8,455 bases of DNA, taken from contig JADGHD010000185.1 of the NCBI GenBank assembly GCA_019689615.1, forward strand, positions 1-8,455. The letters run 5' to 3'. Under the pieces are notes generated by a model that was not told where the DNA came from, did no database searches, and saw nothing but the letters and a program-made list of their open reading frames with translations. Source of the stretch: Frankia sp. Lineage in GTDB: Bacteria > Actinomycetota > Actinomycetes > Frankiales > Frankiaceae. This document shows, in pieces, positions 1 through 6,995 of the stretch. Each line of letters starts with the position of its first letter. Position 1 is the first letter of the stretch. The position numbers and the translations under genes are program-made.

Positions 1-57
1 GCCCGCCCCCGCTACCTCACCACCGAACCCGGCATGGGCTACCGCTACCAGCCGTAG
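1..57 (+). CDS. C-terminal end of OmpR/KdpE-like response regulator (partial)
   Basis: The first 18 codons of the window, in frame 1, end at a TAG (55-57). They encode a tail with the motif PRYLTTEPGMGYRY. This is the typical end of the winged-helix DNA-binding domain of OmpR/PhoB-type response regulators, where the last beta hairpin reads as Tyr-hydrophobic-x-Thr-x-x-Gly-x-Gly-Tyr-Arg. The form TEPGMGYR is closest to what I know from actinobacterial KdpE proteins, the regulators of the potassium-uptake operon kdpFABC. KdpE identity is an inference, because the receiver domain lies outside the window. The gene runs in the same direction as the jet operon and ends 77 bases before it. Read-through into jetC is possible, since no terminator is visible in the gap. 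Confidence 0.65.
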   Translation, partial: ARPRYLTTEPGMGYRYQP

Positions 58-85
58 AACGCCGCCGAAATGAATATTGCCCTCC

Positions 86-113
86 GTGAGGTGTGACGCC
101 CTTTCGGTAAGAT
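86..113 (+). promoter_or_regulatory. Weak candidate promoter for the jet operon
   Basis: TAAGAT at 108-113 fits the actinobacterial -10 pattern TANNNT and is one of the few AT-leaning hexamers ahead of jetC. GTGAGG at 86-91, 16 bases upstream, is only a poor -35 match. The transcript would start near 120 and leave a leader of about 15 bases carrying the ribosome binding site. The position is sensible, but the match is short and could be chance. Confidence 0.25.
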
Positions 114-120
114 GCGCCGG

Positions 121-128
121 AAGGGGGG
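121..128 (+). promoter_or_regulatory. Ribosome binding site that fixes the TTG start of jetC
   Basis: AAGGGGGG at 121-128 differs from the ideal AAGGAGG core by one base and lies 6 bases before the TTG at 135. In the same frame a TAA stop at 108-110 lies just upstream, and no ATG, GTG or TTG occurs between it and 135. The TTG is therefore the first possible start of this reading frame and is well supported. Confidence 0.7.
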
Positions 129-134
129 AACCAG

Positions 135-3100
135 TTGACCTTGACGTCGAGCCAGAATCCTCCGCGCTGGCGGCCATCCCGCGCGGGAATTCTGAACGTC
201 TACCAGTACGGCGACGAGACGCTGCACTTCGCCGGCGGGCGGCTGCTGCTGCGCGGGGTCAACGGGTCCGGCAAGTCGACGGCCATGAACATGCTGCTGC
301 CGTTCCTGCTGGAGGCCGACACCCGCCGGATCGACGCCGCGGGCGAGCAGACCGGCGTTCTGCGCTCCTGGATGCTCGCCGACAACGACGAGACACAGCG
401 CACCGGCTACCTGTGGATCGAGTTCGCCCGGCCGGACCACGACGTCCCCGGCGGCGTGCGTCACCACTCCTTCGGCTGCGGCATCCGGGCGAACCGCGGC
501 ACCGACCGGGTCACCTCCTGGTGGTTCTCGACCCCGCGGCGCCCCGGCATCGACTTCCCGCTGACCGCGCACCGGGTCCCGCTCAGCGTCGAGGCGCTGC
601 GCGCGGAGCTGGGCGCGGACGCCGTCTTCAGCAGGACGGCGGACTACCAGGCCGAGGTGTCCCGGCGGCTGTTCGGCGGCGCGGACCCGTCCGGCTACCT
701 GGCGCTGCTCCACCAGATCCGCAACCCGCGGATCGGCGACCGCGTCGACACCGACCTGCCGCAACGACTGCGTGAGGCGCTGCCACCGGTGCCGGAGGAC
801 GCCGTCGCCGACGCCGCCCAGCCGCTGGAGGACCTCGAGGACCACCGGCGCAACGTCACCGCTCTCGAACAGACCGACCGGGCGCTGGGCAGCCTGCTCG
901 ACACCTACCGGAACTACGGCCGGCGGGTGCTGCGGGCCGCGGCGGCGGACACGGCAACGGCCGTCAGCGTGGCCCGGTCGGCCGCCCAGCAGCGGGGGCG
1001 GCTGCGTTCCCTCGCCGAGCAGGCCGCCGCGACCAAGCGCCGCCTCGCCGAGCGGGTCGATGAGCTGGAGCGGGAGCGGGCCACGGCCGAGGCGCGGCTG
1101 AAGGGCCTGCACGACTCCGCCGCCTACCGCGACCACCAGGCCCTGCTCGCCCAGGAGGGGCACGTCGAGAGCCTGCGCCAGCAGGCCGAGGCGCAGGCGG
1201 ATCGGCAGGACCTCGCCCAGCGGCGGGTCGGCGCGGCCACCGCCGCGGTGACCAGGCGGCGAGGCCGGGTCGATGAGGACCTCGCTCGGGTCCACGCCGG
1301 CCTGGCGGAGGTGGCCCGGCTCGCGCGTCCCGCCGCGGTCCAGCTCCGGCTGCCGGACCCGCCGGCGCTACAGGTCGAGACCCGTCCCGGCGGGGTGGAG
1401 GGACCGGCGCCGGGCACCGACCCGCTGGCCCGCTTCAGCCTCAACGCGGCCGGTGACGCCCTGCGGCGGCGCCGTGACGAGGTGCGCGAGGTCGGCAGGC
1501 TGCTGCGTGCGGCCGAGAAGGCCGACGCCGACGCGAAGGCGGCGAACGCCCGCGCCGCGGCCGCCCGCGAGGACGCCGACCGGGAACGGGAGCGTGCCGC
1601 GACCGCCCGCGCCGAGGCCGACGAAGCCGCGAACCGGCATCGCGCCGACGTGCTGGAGTGGGCCGCGAAGCTGGCCGCCCTGCTCCGGGCGGTGCCGCCG
1701 GCCCAACCGGACGGCCCAGCGGAATGGCTGCCCGTGCCGCCCGTGCCCGACCCCGGCGGCGAGGATCCGCGCGCGACCGCCCACGCCCGGGTGGCGGCCG
1801 CGGCTGCCGCCGCGGCCGACGCGGGGGAGCTTCTTGCCGCGGCCGTGGCGGCGGCGGCCGTCCGGGTTGCCGAGGCAGAGCGGGAGGCGTCCCGGCTGGC
1901 GGAGGATCTGGCCGCGGCGCGCGCGGCCACCGAGCTGCCGCTGCCACGCGGCGGCTGGCAGGCGGCCCAGCCACCGGACGCCGTCCTGTTCGCCTCGCTC
2001 GTCGACTTCGCCCCCCACCTCGGCCCCGCCGCCCGCGCCGGCCTTGAGGCGGCCTGCGAAGCCGCCGGCCTGCTGGCGGCGCACGTGCGCGACGACGGCG
2101 TCGTGGTGGCCGGCACCGGGGAGCTGCTCGTCGTCCCGGGGCCGGCCGCGGCCCCGAACCTCGCCTCGGCGCTCGTTCCCGCGCTGCCGAGCGGGGCGAC
2201 GGTCGGGGCGGAGACGGTCCGGCGCGTCCTCGAACAGGTCGGGCTGGGCCCGGCCGCCAACGCCGCGCTCTGGGTGGACGTCGACGGCTCGTTTGGCGCG
2301 GGGCCGCTGCGCGGCCGGCACGGCAAGGCCGGCGCCGAGCATGTCGGCGCCGGGGCGCGGGCGGCGGCACGGGAACGCCGGATCGCGCAGCTGGCGGCGG
2401 CGCTGGAGCACGCCGAGCGCAGCCGGGACGTCCACCGACGGACGCACGATGCACTGCGGCAGCACGCCGAGCAGCTGCGGGCGCTCGCCAGGGCCGTGCC
2501 GTCGACCAGGCCGGTCGACGATGCCGTCGCGATCGCCGTCGGCGCGACGGGCACGGCCCGGCGGGCCGCGGAACGGGCCGACGAGGCACGCGCCGCCGCG
2601 GTGCAGGCCGAGCGCACGGCCGACCAGACCTGGGCCCGCGCCCAGACCGAGGCGGCGACCGCCCGACTGACCCTCGACGGCGACGCCCTGGCCGACACCG
2701 AGGCCGCGGTGAACGACGCCCGCGCAGAACTCGAGCGGCTGCCGGGGCGGGTCGAGGCCGCGCGCCGCTCCCTGGAGGACTGGACGACGGCCGTGGCCAC
2801 CTGGGAGGCGGAGACGGCGGAGCTGGCCAGGGCCGTGGCAGCCGCCGCCGAGGCGGAGCAGCGCGCCTCCTCGGCTGCCGAGGCGCTGGCGGCCGCGCGG
2901 TCGGCGCTCGGCGAGGAGCCGCGTCGGGTCGCCGAGCAGATCACCCGGCTGGAAGCCCGGCGCAGGGGCCTCGCGACCGAGCTGGAGACCGCCCGCGGTA
3001 ACCACACCGAGGCCGTGGCGGCCGCCGCGAAAGCCGATGCGGAGGCCACGGGCGCGGAGGGCGCGGCCGACCGGGCGGAACAGGCGTGCCGGGACCAGCG

Positions 3101-4229
3101 GCGGAAGCTGCTCGCCGTGGCCGCGGTGAGCGGCCTGCTGGCGGCGGCCCACGGCACGCCGGACCAGACCGGGCAGGGGTGGCCGCCACCAGCCCCGGAC
3201 AACGTCGAGGGGACGGCCCGCCTGGTCGCGGCGCTGCGCGAGCTGGTGCCCGAGCCCGACCGCGAGGTGGGCGAGGACGCGCTCGACCGGTCGCTGCGCG
3301 CCGTCCGCGACAGCCTGGGCGCTGGCTGGGACGCCGAGTCCCGCCGCGGCGCGGACGGCGCGCCCCTGGCCGTCGAGGTGTCCGGCCCCTACGGGCGGCG
3401 GGTGCTGCCTGACGCCGCCGTCCAGGTCGCGGCCGACCTACGGCGCGCCCGCGGGCTGCTCACCGCCCAGCAGGATCAGGCGCTGCGCAACCTGCTGCAC
3501 GGCAGGGTCGCCCAGGAGGTCGCCCGCGCGCTGTTCGACGCCCGCGAACTGGTCGGGCGGATGAACACCGTGCTCGGCCAGGTGACCACCACCCACGGCA
3601 TCGGCGTCCGGCTCGACTGGCGGACCCGCGGCGACCTCGAACCTGCCACGGCCACGGCGCTGAAGCTCCTCGCCAAGGACCCGGACGCGCGCACCCCAGA
3701 GGAGGACGCCGCCGTGCGCGCCGCGGTCGCCGCCCTCGTGGACGAGGCGCGGGCCAACCGGCCCGATGCCTCCTACCGCGACGTCATCGGCGAGGTTCTG
3801 GACTATCGCCGCTGGCACGAGCTGCGGATCTACCTGCAGCGGCCGGAACGCCCCGACGAGCTGCTCAGCCGGCGCACCCGGCTGTCGGAGGGCGAGAAGA
3901 AGCTCGTCACCTATCTGCCGATGGCAGCGGCGGCCGCGGCATCGGCGGCCGCCCACGACCCCCACCAGGTGGGCGCGCCGCGGCTGATCCTGCTCGACGA
4001 CGCCTTCGCGAAGGTGTCCGAGGACAACCACGAGCGACTGTTCGGCCTGCTGGTGAACCTGGACCTCGACTTCGTCGTGACGAGCGAGCGACTGTTCGGC
4101 ACCCACGCGAGCGTGCCCGAACTGTCGATCGTCGAAGTGCTGCGCGACCCGGACCTGCGCACGATCGCCCTCGTCCGCTACCACTGGGACGGCCAGCGGC
4201 GCACCGAGCTGGCGGGCGCGGCCCGGTGA
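135..4229 (+). CDS. jetC: Wadjet JetC: SMC/MukB-like ATPase (TIGR02680 family)
   Basis: This 1364-residue protein is the motor subunit of a Wadjet complex. In this family an SMC dimer with its kleisin extrudes DNA loops using ATP. Seen in the sequence: a short N-terminal head segment with Walker A GVNGSGKS at residues 41-48 (Lys47); a long charged Ala/Glu/Arg-rich coiled coil from about 230 to 600, broken by Pro-rich stretches near 396-440 and 518-550; a hinge-like domain at about 603-745 (around LVDF at 622-625 and WVDVDGSFG from 713); a returning coiled coil to about 990; and a C-terminal head with signature LSEGE at 1250-1254 and Walker B LILLDD at 1284-1289. Asp1289 stands where most ABC ATPases have the catalytic Glu. 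The start is TTG, the first possible in this frame, with a good ribosome binding site. The end overlaps jetA by four bases (GTGA). Long open frames on the opposite strand are GC shadows. MukB or RecF/SbcC-type ATPases are alternatives, but the three partner genes point to JetC. Confidence 0.93.
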   Translation: MTLTSSQNPPRWRPSRAGILNVYQYGDETLHFAGGRLLLRGVNGSGKSTAMNMLLPFLLEADTRRIDAAGEQTGVLRSWMLADNDETQRTGYLWIEFARPDHDVPGGVRHHSFGCGIRANRGTDRVTSWWFSTPRRPGIDFPLTAHRVPLSVEALRAELGADAVFSRTADYQAEVSRRLFGGADPSGYLALLHQIRNPRIGDRVDTDLPQRLREALPPVPEDAVADAAQPLEDLEDHRRNVTALEQTDRALGSLLDTYRNYGRRVLRAAAADTATAVSVARSAAQQRGRLRSLAEQAAATKRRLAERVDELERERATAEARLKGLHDSAAYRDHQALLAQEGHVESLRQQAEAQADRQDLAQRRVGAATAAVTRRRGRVDEDLARVHAGLAEVARLARPAAVQLRLPDPPALQVETRPGGVEGPAPGTDPLARFSLNAAGDALRRRRDEVREVGRLLRAAEKADADAKAANARAAAAREDADRERERAATARAEADEAANRHRADVLEWAAKLAALLRAVPPAQPDGPAEWLPVPPVPDPGGEDPRATAHARVAAAAAAAADAGELLAAAVAAAAVRVAEAEREASRLAEDLAAARAATELPLPRGGWQAAQPPDAVLFASLVDFAPHLGPAARAGLEAACEAAGLLAAHVRDDGVVVAGTGELLVVPGPAAAPNLASALVPALPSGATVGAETVRRVLEQVGLGPAANAALWVDVDGSFGAGPLRGRHGKAGAEHVGAGARAAARERRIAQLAAALEHAERSRDVHRRTHDALRQHAEQLRALARAVPSTRPVDDAVAIAVGATGTARRAAERADEARAAAVQAERTADQTWARAQTEAATARLTLDGDALADTEAAVNDARAELERLPGRVEAARRSLEDWTTAVATWEAETAELARAVAAAAEAEQRASSAAEALAAARSALGEEPRRVAEQITRLEARRRGLATELETARGNHTEAVAAAAKADAEATGAEGAADRAEQACRDQRRKLLAVAAVSGLLAAAHGTPDQTGQGWPPPAPDNVEGTARLVAALRELVPEPDREVGEDALDRSLRAVRDSLGAGWDAESRRGADGAPLAVEVSGPYGRRVLPDAAVQVAADLRRARGLLTAQQDQALRNLLHGRVAQEVARALFDARELVGRMNTVLGQVTTTHGIGVRLDWRTRGDLEPATATALKLLAKDPDARTPEEDAAVRAAVAALVDEARANRPDASYRDVIGEVLDYRRWHELRIYLQRPERPDELLSRRTRLSEGEKKLVTYLPMAAAAAASAAAHDPHQVGAPRLILLDDAFAKVSEDNHERLFGLLVNLDLDFVVTSERLFGTHASVPELSIVEVLRDPDLRTIALVRYHWDGQRRTELAGAAR

Positions 4230-5803
4230 GGGAGCGCCGCCCGGTGCGGGACACCTCGACCGCCGAACCGGACCACGATGTCCGCGCGGGCGGCGCCGGT
4301 GCGGGGCGGGCTGAGGTGAGCACGTCTGTGTTCGCCTACGTCACCGAAAGCCCGGAGTACCGAACGATCCTCGGCATCTTCGCGGGGACCTTCTTCGCCG
4401 AGCTCACCCCGGAGGACGTCACCGCCCGGCTCGCCGAGGCCGGCGTCGTGCTCCCGGTCGAGACGGTGGCCAGCCGGCTGGAGAGCCTGCGGGGATGGGG
4501 CAACCTCGACGTCTCCGCGTCCGTCGGCGCGGTCAGCACCGTCGCCGACTACTACCGCCGCCGTAACCGCTACCTGATCACGCGGATCGGGCAGGAGGTG
4601 TACGAGCTCGTCGAGGGTGTGCTCGCCCAGGTCGACGAGGTCCGCGACGTCTCCCTGGGCCGGCTCGACGCGCTCGCCGCCGCCCTGGATGCGCTGCTGC
4701 GGCTCGACGTCGAGCGAACCGAGCCGGCGGTACTCGCCGACCGCGTCCGCGCCGTCTTCGACCCGCACCGCGCCTTCTCCGCCGAGATCACCCAGTTCTT
4801 CGCCGCGATCAACCAGTGGCAGTCGCGGTTCGACCTCGACGAGACCGAGTTCGCGTTCTTCTCCGAGGTGCTCGTCGGCTACGTCGGCGAGCGGCTGGAC
4901 CTCCTGGAGCGCCGGGCCCGGCCGATCGCCGCCCTGCTCGGCGAGCTGGAGCCGCGGGTGCCCGTGCTGGTCGCCCGCGCCCGCGACGGCCTGGCCGCGC
5001 GGGTCGCCGAGGCGGGCCTCACCGGCGTGCGGGTACGTGCCGAGCACGGCAGCACCATCCAGGACTGGGAGAACCTCACCGCCTGGTTCCGCGGCCGCCC
5101 GAACACCCCAAGCCGGGTCGCGACCCTCGGCCGTGACGCGGTGAGCGCCGTGCGCACCCTGACCCAGAACCTGGTCCGGCTGTCCCGTTCGGGCGTCGGC
5201 GGCACCTCGCGCCGGGCCGACTTCCTGCGGCTGGCCGGATGGTTCGAGCAGGCCGGCCGCGAGCGGCCCGACCAGGCGCATCAGCTCGCGGCCGCAGCCT
5301 TCGGCCTGTTCGGCTGCCGGCATCTCGGCGCGGCGGCCGGGGACCAGACCGATCCCGTCCCCTCCGGCACGTCCTGGTGGGACGCGCCGGCGGCGCAGGT
5401 CCCGGTGAGTCTGCGCCAGCGTGGGGACACCACCAACCGGGGCCGCTCCGGACAGGTGCTCGACAGATCACGGGAACGGGCCTATCTGCTGGCCCGGCGC
5501 CGGGCCGCCGAGGAGAGCGCCGCCGCCGCGCGCGCCGAGCTGCTGGCAGCCGTCTCCGCCCCGGACGGCGCGCTCGGTGACGGCACCCGGCTGTCCGAGC
5601 CGGCGCTGGTCTGCCTGCAGCGCCTGCTCGGGCCGGCCGTGGCGGCGATGGGTCCCGCCGGCTCCAAGGGCGAGGCCGAGGCCGACGGGCTGCGCTGCGT
5701 CGTCGAACGGCGGCCAGGCCAGGTGACCGGGCTGCACACGCCTGCCGGCACCCTGACGATCCACGATCTCGCCCTCACTCTGCTCCCGGTGGGGGTGGCG
5801 TGA
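4226..5803 (+). CDS. jetA: Wadjet JetA: kleisin-like subunit (TIGR02677, DUF2397)
   Basis: This 525-residue protein is the likely kleisin, which links the JetC heads and holds JetB, as MukF does in MukBEF. The N-terminal part (about 40-125) looks like a winged-helix domain. It begins near YRTILGIF (45-52) and ends with RNRYLITRIGQEVYELVEG from residue 113, a typical feature of DUF2397 proteins. A helical middle region follows, including FFAAINQWQSRFDLDETEF from 191. A long helical Arg/Ala-rich segment precedes a small beta-like C-terminus, LTIHDLALTLL. The GTG start at 4226 overlaps the jetC stop as GTGA and implies translational coupling. The first 30 residues are low in complexity and Gly/Ala/Arg-rich. 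An in-frame GTG at 4316 (residue 31), preceded by a GGGCGGG stretch, directly precedes the recognisable domain and is a credible alternative start; GTG 4244 is also in frame. Family assignment rests on motif memory plus gene context. Confidence 0.88.
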   Translation: MRERRPVRDTSTAEPDHDVRAGGAGAGRAEVSTSVFAYVTESPEYRTILGIFAGTFFAELTPEDVTARLAEAGVVLPVETVASRLESLRGWGNLDVSASVGAVSTVADYYRRRNRYLITRIGQEVYELVEGVLAQVDEVRDVSLGRLDALAAALDALLRLDVERTEPAVLADRVRAVFDPHRAFSAEITQFFAAINQWQSRFDLDETEFAFFSEVLVGYVGERLDLLERRARPIAALLGELEPRVPVLVARARDGLAARVAEAGLTGVRVRAEHGSTIQDWENLTAWFRGRPNTPSRVATLGRDAVSAVRTLTQNLVRLSRSGVGGTSRRADFLRLAGWFEQAGRERPDQAHQLAAAAFGLFGCRHLGAAAGDQTDPVPSGTSWWDAPAAQVPVSLRQRGDTTNRGRSGQVLDRSRERAYLLARRRAAEESAAAARAELLAAVSAPDGALGDGTRLSEPALVCLQRLLGPAVAAMGPAGSKGEAEADGLRCVVERRPGQVTGLHTPAGTLTIHDLALTLLPVGVA

Positions 5804-6939
5804 TGGCGCACGACGACCCGCGGCGACCCGGCGAGCTCGTAGCCGCGGGACGCGCGCTCCTCACCAGCCCATGGCGGACCGCCGAGGCGGACCGGTCGCT
5901 GTTCGCCCTGATCCGCCGGCACGCCGACGTGCTCGACCGCTGGTTCACCCAACGGCTGGGCTACCGCCTCGTCGTCGGCGCCGACACCGCCCGACTGGTC
6001 AAGTCCGGGTACATCCCGCCCGACCGGCCGCTGCGCACCCACACCGGCCTGCCGTTCACCTCGCGCCAGTACGTCGCGCTGGCGCTGGTGCTGGCGGCGA
6101 CGGCGTCCGGACCGGACCGGATCAGCCTGCGAGACCTGGTCATGCAGGTGCGGTCCGCCGCGGCGGACGCCGAGATCACACTGGACGGCGGCACGGGGGA
6201 CCGCCGGGCCCTCGTCACCGCGCTGCGGTTCCTCATCGAGCACGGCGTGCTGCGCGAGCTGGACCGGTCGGTCGCCGGCTACGAGGCAGACGAGGGGGCG
6301 GACGCGCTGCTGGAGATCCGCAACGACCGGCTGGCGATGCTGCCGACCCCGGCGCTGGTGGGCGCACGGTCCGCCGCCGACCTGCTGGCCCGCGCCCGCG
6401 GCGAGGGACGCGGCCGGGCGGCGCTGCGGCGGCGGCTGGTGGAGGACCCGGTGCTGTATGCCGACGAGGTGGCGCCCGAGGACTGGGCGGAGCTGCGCCG
6501 CCGCTTCGGCGAGGAGGCCCGCTACTGCGAGGAGATGTTCGGTCTGCTCGTCGAGGCCCGCGCCGAGGGCGTCGCCGCCGTCGACGTCGACGGGGGGTGC
6601 AGCGACACCGCGTTCCCGGCCGGCGGGACGACCGCGCACGCGGCGCTCCTGCTCGTCGAGGCGCTCGTCGCCCGCCACCGGGACGGCGCCACCGCCGCCG
6701 CGCTCGACGGCGAACTGGCCGACCTGCTTGACCGCTACGGCCGGTACTGGCGCAAGGACGCCCTTGCCGAACCGGCGCGGCTGCGCGCCGAGGCGGTGGG
6801 GCTGCTGGAGTCGATGAGCCTGGTCCGGTGGGGACCGGACGGGCGGCTGTACCCCCGTCCCGCCGCCGCGCGGTTCGCTCCCGCCGTCACCGTCAACGAG
6901 CCTGCGGCGAACGAGCCCCAGCAGGGAACACTCCTGTGA
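5803..6939 (+). CDS. jetB: Wadjet JetB: MukE-like winged-helix subunit (TIGR02678, DUF2398)
   Basis: This 378-residue protein belongs to the DUF2398 family, the MukE-like accessory subunit that binds the kleisin and DNA in Wadjet complexes. Visible hallmarks are RALLTSPW near the N-terminus, a helix-rich winged-helix region at about 107-155 ending in RFLIEHGVL (142-150), and the family-typical segment starting PVLYADEV at 216, followed by a conserved-looking helical stretch with ARAEGVAAVD. The C-terminus is a Glu/Pro/Asn-rich tail with a repeated NEP. I chose the ATG at 5803 because a GGGGG stretch (5791-5795) lies 7 bases upstream and the ATG shares its A with the jetA TGA (TGATG). A GTG at 5800 would add one residue and make a GTGA overlap. 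Overlaps at both ends place it firmly within the operon. Confidence 0.88.
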   Translation: MAHDDPRRPGELVAAGRALLTSPWRTAEADRSLFALIRRHADVLDRWFTQRLGYRLVVGADTARLVKSGYIPPDRPLRTHTGLPFTSRQYVALALVLAATASGPDRISLRDLVMQVRSAAADAEITLDGGTGDRRALVTALRFLIEHGVLRELDRSVAGYEADEGADALLEIRNDRLAMLPTPALVGARSAADLLARARGEGRGRAALRRRLVEDPVLYADEVAPEDWAELRRRFGEEARYCEEMFGLLVEARAEGVAAVDVDGGCSDTAFPAGGTTAHAALLLVEALVARHRDGATAAALDGELADLLDRYGRYWRKDALAEPARLRAEAVGLLESMSLVRWGPDGRLYPRPAAARFAPAVTVNEPAANEPQQGTLL

Positions 6940-6995
6940 ACAGCGCCGTGAGCAACCCCATGAACGGTCCCGTGAACACGGCTGTGGACAGTGCC
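6936..6995 (+). repeat. Degenerate 12-base tandem repeat, five units, at the 5' end of jetD
   Basis: Five consecutive 12-base units start at 6936, 6948, 6960, 6972 and 6984, with a consensus close to RTGRRCRRYSCC (first unit gtgaacagcgcc). Each unit encodes four residues of the form Val/Met-Asn/Ser/Asp-small-Ala/Pro and begins with GTG or ATG in the jetD frame. A sixth unit at 6996 no longer fits. The phase is shared with the reading frame, so variation in copy number would not break the gene. Confidence 0.7.

Noticed and set aside
81..91. Inverted repeat CCTC-cgt-GAGG upstream of jetC as a possible operator
   Set aside because: A four-base stem is expected by chance at this composition, and there is no second copy.
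1800..1870. Alanine-coding GC-rich run as a possible insertion or repeat array
   Set aside because: It is an alanine-rich coiled-coil segment with irregular codons. No fixed repeat unit could be found.
1124..3202. Very long open frames on the minus strand opposite jetC (to 692 codons), and similar ones at 1368-3152 and 6735-8399
   Set aside because: In GC-rich DNA, the frames opposite a real gene stay open by chance. Their translations are Arg/Ala/Ser/Pro-rich with no recognisable motif, while the plus-strand genes carry clear family motifs.
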